Assembly: GCF_023272795.1 (NCBI RefSeq)
Contig: NZ_CP096829.1
Coordinates: forward strand, 3,348,001 to 3,412,000
Source: Flavobacterium humidisoli
GTDB lineage: Bacteria > Bacteroidota > Bacteroidia > Flavobacteriales > Flavobacteriaceae
DNA length: 64,000 bases
Direction: 5' to 3'
Shown: piece after piece, positions 28,621-37,441 of the stretch
Position numbering within the stretch: position 1 is the stretch's first letter
How the letters are laid out: each line of letters starts with the position of its first letter
Translations under genes and position numbers: made by a program
Notes under the pieces: model-generated
Told to the model about the DNA's origin: nothing
Seen by the model: the letters and a program-made list of their open reading frames with translations, nothing else
The model's database searches: none

Positions 28621-30492
28621 ATGATAAGTAAAAAAATAATTGCAGTCGGAATTACATTAACTGTACTTTTTTCAGCCTGTAAAACAAAAGATTTAAAAAT
28701 GAGTACTGCAAACGAACAAACTGCAACAGATAAAAAAGTTGTAGTCTATCAAGTATTTACGCGCCTATTTGGAAATAAAAATACAACCAATAAACCGTGG
28801 GGAACTATTGAGGAGAACGGTGTTGGAAAGTTTAATGATTTTACAGATAAAGCTCTTCATGAAATAAAAGATTTAGGTGTTACTTACATTTGGTACACGG
28901 GAGTTCCGCATCATGCTTTAGTGCGAGACTATACCGCATACGGAATTTCAAATGATGATCCAGAAGTGGTAAAAGGGCGTGCAGGTTCTCCTTATGCTGT
29001 GAAAGATTATTATAATGTAAATCCAGATTTGGCTGTAAATCCCGCAAAGCGATTAGAGGAATTTGAGGCTCTAATAAAACGTACTCATAATGCAAATCTG
29101 AAAATATTAATTGATATTGTTCCCAATCATATCGCGAGAAAATATGAAGGAAAAACGAATCCAGAAGGTGTAAGGGATTTTGGAGCAGATGATGATGTGA
29201 CAGTTGAATATAAAAGAGACAATAATTTTTACTACATTCCTCAACAGCATTTTGAAATTCCTGACGGAGATATTCCGTTAAACGGAGAGAAAAATCCGCT
29301 TATTGATGGGAAATTTGATGAAAATCCAGCAAAATGGACAGGGAATGGTTCTCGTAAAATTAAACCAGATCAAAACGATTGGTACGAAACGGTAAAAGTA
29401 AATTATGGAGTACGTCCTGACGGAACTAAAGATTTTCCTGAACTTCCTGCTGGTTTTGACCAGAAATCCTATCAGGAACATTTTGCTTTTTGGCAAGACA
29501 AAGATGTTCCCGATTCTTGGAAGAAGTTTAGAGATATTGCGTTATACTGGACAGCAAAAGGAGTTGACGGATTTCGTTATGATATGGCCGAAATGGTTCC
29601 GTATGAATTCTGGAGTTATATGAATTCTTCGATTAAAATGAAAAATCCAAATGCATTTTTGTTGGCTGAAGTTTATAATCCGAATGAATACCGAAATTAT
29701 ATTCGCCTAGGAAAAATGGATTATCTATATGATAAAGTAGAAACGTACGATAAGCTGAAAGATGTTATTCGCGGAAAATCTTCGCCTGATGAATTAACAA
29801 AAATCCAAAATGGCATGTCGGATATTGAACATCATATGCTTCATTTTCTTGATAATCATGACGAACAGCGTTTAGCAAGTCCAGAATTTGCAGGAACTCC
29901 AGAAAGAGGGAAGCCTTTAATGGTTGTCTCGGCAACAATCAGTACTTCGCCAACAATGATTTATTTTGGACAAGAAGTAGGAGAGGCCGGGAACGAAGAT
30001 GCAGGTTTTGGAAAACGATCGAGAACCTCGATTTTTGATTATATCGGAGTTCCAAATCATCAGCGCTGGATGAATGACGGTAAATTTGACGGAGCGAAGC
30101 TTTCTAATTCAGAAAAAGAATTACGTGATTTTTATAAACGTTTACTCAATTTTACAATCAAAAGCAGTGCTTTGATGGGAAGTTTTGAAGAGATTCAATC
30201 TGCAAATAGACAAAATAATGAAAGTTATGATGCGTTGTTGTATTCTTATGCACGTTGGTCTGAAAATCAGAAACTGATCATAATTGACAATTTTTCTTCT
30301 GAGAAAGGAAATGGATTCAATTTAAAAGTTCCGTCATCGCTTATTTCAAAATGGAATTTAAAAGATGGAGAATATCAATTGAAAGAGCAATTGTATCAAA
30401 ACAAAACATTTATATTGAAAGTGCAAAATGGAGAAGGAGTTGCTAAAGTTTCCATTCAGCCTTCGGAATCTTTGATTTTAGAGTTGAAATAA
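28621..30492 (+). CDS. GH13 alpha-amylase family lipoprotein
   Basis: A 623-aa secreted glycosidase. The chosen ATG at 28621 gives MISKKIIAVGITLTVLFSAC, a lipoprotein signal with Cys20 as lipid anchor; an upstream in-frame ATG (28561) would bury it. GH13 conserved regions: DIVPNHIARKYEG, the nucleophile Asp321 in VDGFRYDMAE, acid/base Glu350 in LLAEVYNP, and HD413-414 in FLDNHDEQR. A C-terminal beta domain follows. Likely outer-membrane or periplasmic starch/maltodextrin hydrolase. The 284-bp gap before it shows no ORF. It converges with a GH130 gene. Confidence 0.92.
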   Translation: MISKKIIAVGITLTVLFSACKTKDLKMSTANEQTATDKKVVVYQVFTRLFGNKNTTNKPWGTIEENGVGKFNDFTDKALHEIKDLGVTYIWYTGVPHHALVRDYTAYGISNDDPEVVKGRAGSPYAVKDYYNVNPDLAVNPAKRLEEFEALIKRTHNANLKILIDIVPNHIARKYEGKTNPEGVRDFGADDDVTVEYKRDNNFYYIPQQHFEIPDGDIPLNGEKNPLIDGKFDENPAKWTGNGSRKIKPDQNDWYETVKVNYGVRPDGTKDFPELPAGFDQKSYQEHFAFWQDKDVPDSWKKFRDIALYWTAKGVDGFRYDMAEMVPYEFWSYMNSSIKMKNPNAFLLAEVYNPNEYRNYIRLGKMDYLYDKVETYDKLKDVIRGKSSPDELTKIQNGMSDIEHHMLHFLDNHDEQRLASPEFAGTPERGKPLMVVSATISTSPTMIYFGQEVGEAGNEDAGFGKRSRTSIFDYIGVPNHQRWMNDGKFDGAKLSNSEKELRDFYKRLLNFTIKSSALMGSFEEIQSANRQNNESYDALLYSYARWSENQKLIIIDNFSSEKGNGFNLKVPSSLISKWNLKDGEYQLKEQLYQNKTFILKVQNGEGVAKVSIQPSESLILELK

Positions 30493-30555
30493 TTAGTGAT
30501 TGGTTAAAAGTGAATAGTAATTAGCGATTTTAATTACTGAAATTTAAATAATATA

Positions 30556-30598
30556 AAACTTGTTTGGATTAAGAGATTAAACTAAACAAGTTTTTGTT
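30556..30598. terminator. Terminator between GH13 and GH130 genes
   Basis: AAACTTGTTT (30557-30566) pairs with AAACAAGTTT (30583-30592) around a 16-nt loop, with T-rich DNA on one side and A-rich on the other, so it can serve both convergent genes. Confidence 0.65.
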
Positions 30599-30599
30599 T

Positions 30600-31658
30600 T
30601 TAAACATTTTTTAAAAGTGAAAAAATCTCTTTTATTGAAAAAGTCGCACCGCATACAAATTCATCAGAAGCACCATAATAAATTGTAAGCGTGTCGCCGT
30701 CGGGTTCCACTATATGGCCGTTTGTGAAGACAACATTTCCAAAGAAACCGCTTAGTTCGTAACTTGTTTTAGGAAACATAATAGGAGTTTCGGTTCTCGA
30801 AATCACTTTTGTGGGATCTTCTAAATCCAATAAAAAAGCGCCTAAAGAATATTGATGAAATTCGTTGGCTCCATGATAAATTTCTAGCCAGCCTAATTCT
30901 GTTTTTATCGGTGCGGCTCCAGCGCCAACTCTTTTGCTGTCCCAACTATCTTTTCTGGTTTTGATAATGCATTTATGATTTCCCCAATGAATTCCATCTG
31001 GAGAAGAAGCAATCCAAATGTAGTTCCCTCCAATATCTACACTGCTAGGGCGATGCAAGGCATAAAACAAGCCGTTTATTTTTTCTTCAAAAATGGCACA
31101 GTCTTTATTGTGAGGAGGAAATATTAGTCCGTGCTTTTCAAAATTCTTCCAATCGGTTGTAGTTCTTAAGCCAACGCCCACACCGCTAGGAGAAACAGAT
31201 GTAAAAGTGAGGTAGTATTTTCCTTCTATGAGAGAAACCCGGCAATCTTCAATTCCAAAAGTTTCTAGTATTCCTTCGCCAACTAAATGCGGATAATCTT
31301 CAGGTTCATAAAATCGTTTACCGTCTTCACTGCACAACAATCGAATATGAGATAAGGTAGTTAAGTAATCAATGCCTTGATAATTAATTACGCGTGCATC
31401 TGTTGCAATAAGTTCAGGATGATCTTTTAAAATTTCAATAATCTGAATGGTGCCTGCTTCTGTTAATATCGGAAAAGAAATAGTGTTTTCAATTTGTTTT
31501 GGTCTTTCGGCGACACGCATCGCTAGCCAGATTTTGTTTTGAAACTGAAACACGCCCGGATTCAATAGACACGTAATTTCTAGACCTTCTCTACTTGGCG
31601 GTATATCTGACGGCGATAATATAGGGTTTTCTGTAAAACGATTGGCAATGTCTTTCAT
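30600..31658 (-). CDS. GH130-family glycoside phosphorylase or glycosidase
   Basis: A 352-aa five-bladed beta-propeller enzyme. GH130 members phosphorolyse or hydrolyse beta-mannosides. Support: LLNPGVFQFQNKIWLAMRVAER, catalytic-Asp region GIEDCRVSLIEGKYYLTFTS, AALHRPSS-like YALHRPSSVDIGG, GAGAAPIKTELGWLEIYHG and SGFFGNVVFTNG. No signal peptide, so cytosolic. Which activity (phosphorylase or beta-1,2-mannosidase) cannot be decided from the motifs. It lies between two terminators, so it is transcribed alone. Confidence 0.88.
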   Translation of the reverse strand: MKDIANRFTENPILSPSDIPPSREGLEITCLLNPGVFQFQNKIWLAMRVAERPKQIENTISFPILTEAGTIQIIEILKDHPELIATDARVINYQGIDYLTTLSHIRLLCSEDGKRFYEPEDYPHLVGEGILETFGIEDCRVSLIEGKYYLTFTSVSPSGVGVGLRTTTDWKNFEKHGLIFPPHNKDCAIFEEKINGLFYALHRPSSVDIGGNYIWIASSPDGIHWGNHKCIIKTRKDSWDSKRVGAGAAPIKTELGWLEIYHGANEFHQYSLGAFLLDLEDPTKVISRTETPIMFPKTSYELSGFFGNVVFTNGHIVEPDGDTLTIYYGASDEFVCGATFSIKEIFSLLKNV

Positions 31659-31685
31659 AATCTTCGTTTAAGTACTTAAAAGGTA

Positions 31686-31713
31686 TAAAAAAAAGCTGAT
31701 ACTTAATTGCATC
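31686..31713 (-). terminator. Terminator after the lipoprotein SOD gene
   Basis: AAAAGCTGAT (31691-31700) pairs with ATCAGCTTTT (31711-31720) around a 10-nt loop; on the minus strand it is followed by T8. It marks the end of the LUD-cdsA-psd-ACBP-sod unit. Confidence 0.75.
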
Positions 31714-31723
31714 AGCTTTTTTT

Positions 31724-32503
31724 CTATACTTTTTTAACCTTTTTGAGCGCTTCAACGTAATATTCGTTTACTTTTTCCCAATTTATGTGATTGTAAAAAG
31801 CGTCAATGTAACTGCCTTTTCGATTTTGATAATCTAAATAATAAGCATGTTCCCAAAGATCAATTCCCATAATTGGAGTTCCTGGAATCAAGGCATTCTT
31901 CATCAATGGATTATCTTGATTGTCAGTTGTGGTAATTTGTAATTTGCCATATCGGTCTACAACCAGCCAAACCCATCCAGAACCAAACTGCTTTTCTGAC
32001 TGTGCTTTAAATTGATTGGTTAGATTGTTAAAAGAACCAAATTCTTTATTAATAGAACCTGCAAGAGTATCTTTTGGAGTCTGCTCTTTTGGAGTCAGAA
32101 TGTTAAAATACAGTGTATGGTTGTAATACCCACCTGCATTCTGACGGAGTTTTAAATTAGTAAGAGGCATTTTTTTTAAAATGTCTTCAATAGGCATATT
32201 TTCAAACTCGGTCGAAACAATCTCTTTATTAAAAGCATTTGTGTATGACAGGTAATGTTTTGAGTAATGTGTTTCTAAAGTTAAGGTTCTAATGTCGGGA
32301 GCAAGACCATCATAATTAAATGGCAGTTTCGTCATTTCAAAAGAGCCTGGATCGGCTTTAACATCATTTGGCGAACCAATAGTAATTTTTTCTTCTTTTG
32401 TTGGAAGAGGAACTTCAACTACTTCTGTCAGTTTATCTTCTTTACAAGAAAACAATAGTAAAAATGAAGTTAAAGTGCTGAAAAGGACAACGTTTTTCTT
32501 CAT
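31724..32503 (-). CDS. Fe/Mn superoxide dismutase, lipoprotein form
   Basis: Converts superoxide to H2O2 and O2. The 259-aa protein begins with a lipoprotein signal, MKKNVVLFSTLTSFLLLFSC, with Cys20 as lipid anchor, then a charged linker to about residue 55. The SOD domain has LTLETHYSKHYLSYTNAFN, GGYYNHTLYF, FGSGWVWLVVD and DLWEHAYYLDYQNRKGSYIDAF, which supply the four metal ligands (His, His, Asp, His). The usual SOD is cytosolic and about 200 aa, so export is notable. It is the last gene of a tight unit, 6 bp after the ACBP stop region. Confidence 0.93.
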   Translation of the reverse strand: MKKNVVLFSTLTSFLLLFSCKEDKLTEVVEVPLPTKEEKITIGSPNDVKADPGSFEMTKLPFNYDGLAPDIRTLTLETHYSKHYLSYTNAFNKEIVSTEFENMPIEDILKKMPLTNLKLRQNAGGYYNHTLYFNILTPKEQTPKDTLAGSINKEFGSFNNLTNQFKAQSEKQFGSGWVWLVVDRYGKLQITTTDNQDNPLMKNALIPGTPIMGIDLWEHAYYLDYQNRKGSYIDAFYNHINWEKVNEYYVEALKKVKKV

Positions 32504-32509
32504 AATGTT

Positions 32510-32779
32510 TTATTTTGATGTTAATGAATTGATGATTTCGATATAATTTTCTTTGGCTTCGTCTACAGACATATGGCTTATCTGCATCCAGGCATTGGTT
32601 TTAAAAGCATTTCGCAAATCAAAATTTTCAGATTGATTGTAAACAGCTGTTCCAAAAGTAGCCTGTTTGTAAAAAGCATAAAGTCTTAACTGCACATCCT
32701 GCGGCAGTGAAGCCTGAGTCATAGCCATTGCAGCTTCGACGGCTTTAGTGAAGCGAATATCTAAATCTTTATCAGCCAT
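32510..32779 (-). CDS. Acyl-CoA-binding protein
   Basis: An 89-aa protein of the ACBP fold, four helices binding long-chain acyl-CoA. It shows LRLYAFYKQATFGT and a helix with ATFG preceded by aromatic Tyr residues, and ends in the conserved YIEIINSL. ACBPs are mostly eukaryotic but common in Flavobacteriaceae. Its stop-start abutment with psd (1 bp) and 6-bp gap to sod show one operon. Context suggests it buffers or delivers acyl-CoA for phospholipid synthesis (inference). Confidence 0.9.
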   Translation of the reverse strand: MADKDLDIRFTKAVEAAMAMTQASLPQDVQLRLYAFYKQATFGTAVYNQSENFDLRNAFKTNAWMQISHMSVDEAKENYIEIINSLTSK

Positions 32780-33433
32780 TTATGCTTTTGTAGCAATAAT
32801 TGTTTTTCCTCCAATCGCTTTTTGGTTTAACTCGACATTGATTGGTGTGCCTAAAGGTAAAAATAAATCGACTCTTGATCCAAATTTAATGAAACCAGCG
32901 TCGGTTCCTTGAACAACCTGCATTCCTTCTTTAGCGTAATTTACAATTCTGCGAGCCAATGCACCTGCAATTTGTCTGTATAAAATCGAACCAAAAGTTT
33001 CATTTTCTATCACTACTGTAGTTCTTTCGTTTTCTTCACTTGCTTTAGGGTGCCAAGCAACAAGGAATTTTCCAGGGTGGTATTTGCTAAATTTAATGAT
33101 TCCATCCATTGCGTAACGTGTTACGTGCACATTGATTGGCGACATAAAAATAGACACCTGCAAACGTTTATCTTTAAAATATTCTCCTTCATAAACTTCT
33201 TCAATAACCACCACTTTTCCATCTACTGGCGCAAGGATATGATCACTGTTTCTAATTGCAATTCTTTTCGGATTTCTGAAGAATTGTAAAATAATAATCA
33301 AAATTACAAGCGCTGCAAATTGCACAAGCATTCTCAGCCAAGCAATATCAATGAATTTATCAGCAATTAAAAGTACAGCTACAGTAAATACAGTACCTAA
33401 TAAAATGGACGGGCCTCCCTCTTTATGAAACAT
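32780..33433 (-). CDS. psd: Phosphatidylserine decarboxylase family proenzyme
   Basis: Makes phosphatidylethanolamine from phosphatidylserine. A 217-aa short-form (archaetidylserine-type) Psd with two N-terminal membrane segments (about 10-50), then the domain with RNPKRIA, ILAPVDGKVVVIEEV, HVTRYAMDGIIKFSKYHPGKF and the self-cleavage site FGSRVDLFLP, where cleavage at Gly-Ser creates the pyruvoyl group. It overlaps cdsA by 11 bp and abuts the ACBP gene. Confidence 0.93.
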   Translation of the reverse strand: MFHKEGGPSILLGTVFTVAVLLIADKFIDIAWLRMLVQFAALVILIIILQFFRNPKRIAIRNSDHILAPVDGKVVVIEEVYEGEYFKDKRLQVSIFMSPINVHVTRYAMDGIIKFSKYHPGKFLVAWHPKASEENERTTVVIENETFGSILYRQIAGALARRIVNYAKEGMQVVQGTDAGFIKFGSRVDLFLPLGTPINVELNQKAIGGKTIIATKA

Positions 33434-34313
33434 AATATAAAATTTGATAAAATAAAAATATAATTGGTGCTACAAATATAACACTATCTAATCGATCTAG
33501 AATACCTCCGTGACCAGGCATTATCGAACCGCTGTCTTTTATGCCTGCAATTCGTTTAAATTTGGATTCTATTAAGTCTCCAATAGTTCCAAAAATACTA
33601 ACAATTAATGCGATAATAGTCCAGATTAAGATTGATGTGTTGCTAAATTCAGGTTTAGGCTGAATATAGAGTTTAGAAATCAAAAAGCCAGCAAAAGCGG
33701 CAAATACAACACCACCTAGAAAACCTTCAATTGTTTTTTTAGGAGAAACTCGCTCAAATAATTTGTGTTTTCCCATTGATTTTCCAACCAAATAGGCAAA
33801 AGTATCATTGGTCCAGATTAAAACAAATAGACCAAGAATAATTTTCGGATTATAATCATTTGTTCCAAATGAGATTTTTACGATAAACACAAAGGGAAGT
33901 GTAATATATCCAAGCAGATATAGATATTTTGAAGAAGTGCTCACTTTTTGAACCGAATCGTAAAATAAAAATATGATGCATTTTATTGAAACGACAATAG
34001 TTATAGCCAGAAGAATTAAATCGAGCTGTTTAATATTGGTTTCTAAACTTATGTTGGTGTTAAAGGTATCGTTAAGAAACTTGGTTGTTTGTTTGTTGTA
34101 ATGACTTACAAGAATAATGGAAGAATAAATCAAAGTTCCAAAAAGGATAGAAAACACTTTGTTCAAGTTTACGATATTAGAAAACTCGTATATCGTGATA
34201 ATTAAGAAAACGCCAAAAAGAGTAATGAAGCTTTCTGTAGAAAACAATATCGAAGTTAGTAATAAAGCGATATAAACAGCACCAGAAATGGCCCTCTTCA
34301 GTGTTTCGTTCAT
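33423..34313 (-). CDS. cdsA: Phosphatidate cytidylyltransferase
   Basis: Makes CDP-diacylglycerol from phosphatidate and CTP, the precursor of all phospholipids. The 296-aa polytopic membrane protein has about 8 membrane segments and the family signature near the C-terminus, FKRIAGIKDSGSIMPGHGGILDRLDS, as well as FERVSPKKTIEGFLGG. It lies between the LUD gene (1 bp) and psd (11-bp overlap), forming a compact phospholipid operon. Confidence 0.96.
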   Translation of the reverse strand: MNETLKRAISGAVYIALLLTSILFSTESFITLFGVFLIITIYEFSNIVNLNKVFSILFGTLIYSSIILVSHYNKQTTKFLNDTFNTNISLETNIKQLDLILLAITIVVSIKCIIFLFYDSVQKVSTSSKYLYLLGYITLPFVFIVKISFGTNDYNPKIILGLFVLIWTNDTFAYLVGKSMGKHKLFERVSPKKTIEGFLGGVVFAAFAGFLISKLYIQPKPEFSNTSILIWTIIALIVSIFGTIGDLIESKFKRIAGIKDSGSIMPGHGGILDRLDSVIFVAPIIFLFYQILYYVS

Positions 34314-34314
34314 C

Positions 34315-34920
34315 TTAAAGGTCTTCTAAAAGCAGTAAATAAAGGTTTTTTGCAACACTTCCGTATTGTGTAAAGTCCTCGTCTTTGGCTTTTTCGAAAT
34401 ATTTTATTGTAGTGATATTAGTAGGATAGTCTCTTTCGTATTTTCGTTTTATAGCGCTTAATCCGTCGCTTTTCATTGGAAGGATTTGGCTTGTGGTTGC
34501 TATAATAACAATATTTGCAGGTAATTCGTTAGGTTTATTTTGTCTGATTTGTTTTGATGAAAATAAAATAGAACCTTCATCAGCTATAAGGTTTTCACAG
34601 CTAGCCAATAAAAATTTTGGCTTAGTTGGAGCGATGTAAAATAATTTATTTTCTTCTAGTAAGTTAAATAAGGCTTGCTCATAGCATAAAACTTCATTCT
34701 CGAACCAGTCGTTTTCTTCTAAAATATTTTCAAACTGCTCTGCAACTTCTTCCATGTTTTCGCAATACAAGAACTTTCCTCCATTTTTTTTGAAGTTGAA
34801 AATAAATTGCTCGTCTAAAGATAAATGACTGTTCTGCGCAGATGAACCTGCATATTCGCTTTCGTTCTCTTCGTCAGAAGCGGCTTCACTAGAGCCAAAT
34901 ATTTTTTTGAAAAAATTCAT
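34315..34920 (-). CDS. LUD-domain protein (LutC/YkgG-like)
   Basis: A 201-aa protein of the LUD family, whose members take part in lactate utilisation. Evidence: LIADEGSILFSSKQIRQNKPNELPANIVIIATTSQIL and the short length. The lut partner genes are absent; here it heads the cdsA-psd-ACBP-sod unit, an arrangement seen in Flavobacteriaceae, so its role may differ from lactate use. The N-terminal 30 residues are Glu/Ser-rich and less typical. Family call fairly firm, function uncertain. Confidence 0.78.
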   Translation of the reverse strand: MNFFKKIFGSSEAASDEENESEYAGSSAQNSHLSLDEQFIFNFKKNGGKFLYCENMEEVAEQFENILEENDWFENEVLCYEQALFNLLEENKLFYIAPTKPKFLLASCENLIADEGSILFSSKQIRQNKPNELPANIVIIATTSQILPMKSDGLSAIKRKYERDYPTNITTIKYFEKAKDEDFTQYGSVAKNLYLLLLEDL

Positions 34921-34969
34921 TTTTTATATGAAATGCTTTACATGTTAATTGAAAACGTTCAAAGATAAA

Positions 34970-35008
34970 AAAATCTTAATTCAAAAGGGACTTTTGAATT
35001 AAGATTTT
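34970..35008. terminator. Strong terminator between ftsH and the LUD gene
   Basis: A perfect 18-bp stem: 34970-34987 (AAAATCTTAATTCAAAAG) and 34991-35008, loop gga, with A/T runs on both sides. It splits rsfS-ftsH from the downstream phospholipid unit. Confidence 0.85.
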
Positions 35009-35036
35009 AAAAATTTATTACGTTTTTCGTAATTAT

Positions 35037-36962
35037 TTATGAAACTACTTCTTCTAAATTTTTGTCAAAAGTACGTTTTCCGAATATGTTTTCTAAGTCA
35101 TCTTTAAAGATTACTTCTTTTTCAATCAGAATATCAGCAAGTTGGTTTAACTTGTCTTTGTTTTCCTCTAAAATCTGAATCGCTCTTTGATATTGACCTT
35201 CTATTAACTCTGAAATTTCTTTGTCAATAATTTTTGCAGTCTCATCAGAATACGGTTTCGAGAAGTTGTACTCATTTTGTCCAGTTGAATCATAATAAGT
35301 AACATTTCCGATTTTATCGTTCAGTCCGTAAATGGTTACCATTGCGCGAGCTTGACGTGTTACTTTTTCTAAATCACTCAAAGCACCAGTCGAAATTCTA
35401 TCGAAAGTAACTTTTTCAGCAGCTCTACCACCCATAGTAGCACACATCTCGTCTAACATTTGATCTGTTCTTACGATTTGTCTTTCTTCTGGTAAATACC
35501 ATGCAGCTCCTAAACTTTGCCCACGAGGAACAATTGTAACTTTAATAAGTGGAGCAGCATGCTCTAACATCCAACTTACAGTAGCGTGTCCAGCCTCGTG
35601 AATTGCAATTGCTCTCTTTTCGTCTGGAGTAATGATTTTATTTTTCTTTTCTAAACCACCGATAATTCTATCTACAGCATCAAGGAAGTCTTGTCTGTCA
35701 ACTGCCGCTTTATTGTTACGAGCAGCAATAAGAGCAGCTTCATTACAAACGTTAGCAATATCAGCACCAGAGAAACCTGGAGTTTGTTTGGCTAAGAAAT
35801 CTAAATCAAGGCCTTCAACTTTTTTGATAGGAGCTAAGTGAACTTTAAAGATTTCAGCTCTTTCGCGAATATCTGGTAAGTCAACAAAAATTTGTCTGTC
35901 AAAACGTCCTGCACGCATTAAAGCTTTATCAAGAACATCAGCTCTGTTTGTTGCTGCTAAAACAATTACGTTAGAGTTTGTACCAAAACCATCCATTTCT
36001 GTTAATAATTGGTTCAAGGTGTTTTCTCTTTCGTCGTTTCCGCCAGACATATTGCTTTTTCCTCTTGCTCTACCAACAGCATCAATTTCATCGATGAAGA
36101 TAATAGCAGGAGATTTTTCTTTTGCTTGTTTAAATAAGTCACGTACACGTGAAGCACCAACTCCAACGAACATCTCAACGAAATCAGAACCTGATAAAGA
36201 GAAGAAGGGTACTTGAGCTTCACCAGCAACAGCTTTCGCTAATAAAGTTTTACCAGTTCCCGGAGGACCTACAAGTAAAGCTCCTTTAGGAATTTTACCT
36301 CCAAGATTAGTGTATTTTTCAGGGTTTTTAAGGAACTCAACAATTTCTTGAATTTCTTCTTTTGCACCTTCTAGACCTGCAACATCTTTAAAAGTTGTTT
36401 TAATGTCTGTTTTTTCGTCAAAAAGTTTAGCTTTAGATTTTCCGATATTGAAAATCTGACCGCCTCCGCCAGCGCCTCCGCCAGACATTTTACGCATGAT
36501 GAAAATCCATACACCAACAATGATGATGATAGGAAGTAAGCTGATTAAAATATCGCTCCAGTTATTTTTTTGAAGGAAGTTAAAATCTTTTAATTTCCCT
36601 TCGCTAACTGCTTTTTCCAGTTTAGTCTGAAAGATTTGATCATTACCAATTTCCAAGGTATAGTGTGGACCTTTGTTTGGCTGTTTGAAAATATCTTCAG
36701 CTACTTTTTTATTTGCCGGATCTTTAAGAGCGGCAGCATTTAAATATACCTCAGCTTCTGCTTTGTTGTACACAATTACTTTTTCAATCTGTCCTTTTTC
36801 TAAAAGCGTGTTGAATTTAGAAGAAGTTAATTGAGCAGGTTCGCTTAAGCTTGATCCTCCTGTGGCAAAACTTATGAATAAAAAAACTAAAAGTATTGCG
36901 GTGTATATTAACCAAGGACTTATTTTAAATTTATTCGGATTTGGATTATTATCTTTAGCCAT
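35037..36962 (-). CDS. ftsH: Membrane ATP-dependent zinc metalloprotease FtsH
   Basis: A 641-aa AAA+ protease that degrades membrane and short-lived cytosolic proteins. Two membrane segments (about 17-35 and 140-160), a Gly-rich linker (SGGGAGGGG), Walker A GPPGTGKTLLAKA (about 231), Walker B VIFIDEIDAVG, SRH region, and the Zn site HEAGH at residues 455-459. Downstream of rsfS by 15 bp, so the two are co-transcribed. Divergent from birA. Confidence 0.97.
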   Translation of the reverse strand: MAKDNNPNPNKFKISPWLIYTAILLVFLFISFATGGSSLSEPAQLTSSKFNTLLEKGQIEKVIVYNKAEAEVYLNAAALKDPANKKVAEDIFKQPNKGPHYTLEIGNDQIFQTKLEKAVSEGKLKDFNFLQKNNWSDILISLLPIIIIVGVWIFIMRKMSGGGAGGGGQIFNIGKSKAKLFDEKTDIKTTFKDVAGLEGAKEEIQEIVEFLKNPEKYTNLGGKIPKGALLVGPPGTGKTLLAKAVAGEAQVPFFSLSGSDFVEMFVGVGASRVRDLFKQAKEKSPAIIFIDEIDAVGRARGKSNMSGGNDERENTLNQLLTEMDGFGTNSNVIVLAATNRADVLDKALMRAGRFDRQIFVDLPDIRERAEIFKVHLAPIKKVEGLDLDFLAKQTPGFSGADIANVCNEAALIAARNNKAAVDRQDFLDAVDRIIGGLEKKNKIITPDEKRAIAIHEAGHATVSWMLEHAAPLIKVTIVPRGQSLGAAWYLPEERQIVRTDQMLDEMCATMGGRAAEKVTFDRISTGALSDLEKVTRQARAMVTIYGLNDKIGNVTYYDSTGQNEYNFSKPYSDETAKIIDKEISELIEGQYQRAIQILEENKDKLNQLADILIEKEVIFKDDLENIFGKRTFDKNLEEVVS

Positions 36963-36977
36963 TTAATGAAAGTTTCT

Positions 36978-37349
36978 TTAGTATTTGTTCTCGATTGAAG
37001 TTATTTTGGCATCGCCCCAAAGGCTTTCGATGTTGTAATATTCGCGAATGTGCTTCTGGAAAACGTGTACTACAATGTGTACATAGTCCATAAGAACCCA
37101 TTCTGCATTATCTGTTCCTTCTACGTGCCAGGGTTTATCTTTTAAGTCTTTTGATACTGTTTTTTGAATTGAGTTTACGATGGCGTTAACTTGGGTGTTT
37201 GAGCTACCGTTGCAAATAACAAAATAGTCGCATACAGCTGTATCTATTTCTCTTAAGTCAAGAATATCGATATCATTTCCTTTTACTTCCTCAATCCCTT
37301 TGATTATGTTCGCCAGTAGAACATCATTATTAATAGTCTTTTTCGCCAT
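36978..37349 (-). CDS. rsfS: Ribosome silencing factor RsfS
   Basis: A 123-aa protein that binds L14 of the large subunit and blocks joining of 30S under starvation. Seen: VLLANIIKGIEEVKGNDIDILDLREIDTAVCDYFVICNGSSNTQVNAIVNSI and the conserved WVLMDYVHIVVHVFQKHIREYYNIESLWGDA. Full length. 15 bp upstream of ftsH, divergent from birA. Confidence 0.95.
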   Translation of the reverse strand: MAKKTINNDVLLANIIKGIEEVKGNDIDILDLREIDTAVCDYFVICNGSSNTQVNAIVNSIQKTVSKDLKDKPWHVEGTDNAEWVLMDYVHIVVHVFQKHIREYYNIESLWGDAKITSIENKY

Positions 37350-37366
37350 GAATTATTTTATATGAA

Positions 37367-37400
37367 TTTGTAAAGTTACCAAATTTTGTGATTATTTTTG
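37367..37400 (+). promoter_or_regulatory. Promoter of birA
   Basis: TTTG (37367-37370), 22 nt, then exact -7 box TATTTTTG (37393-37400), 41 nt before the birA ATG at 37442. Confidence 0.5.
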
Positions 37401-37441
37401 AACCTTAACAAAATATTAAATTAAGATATTTAAATTATTTA

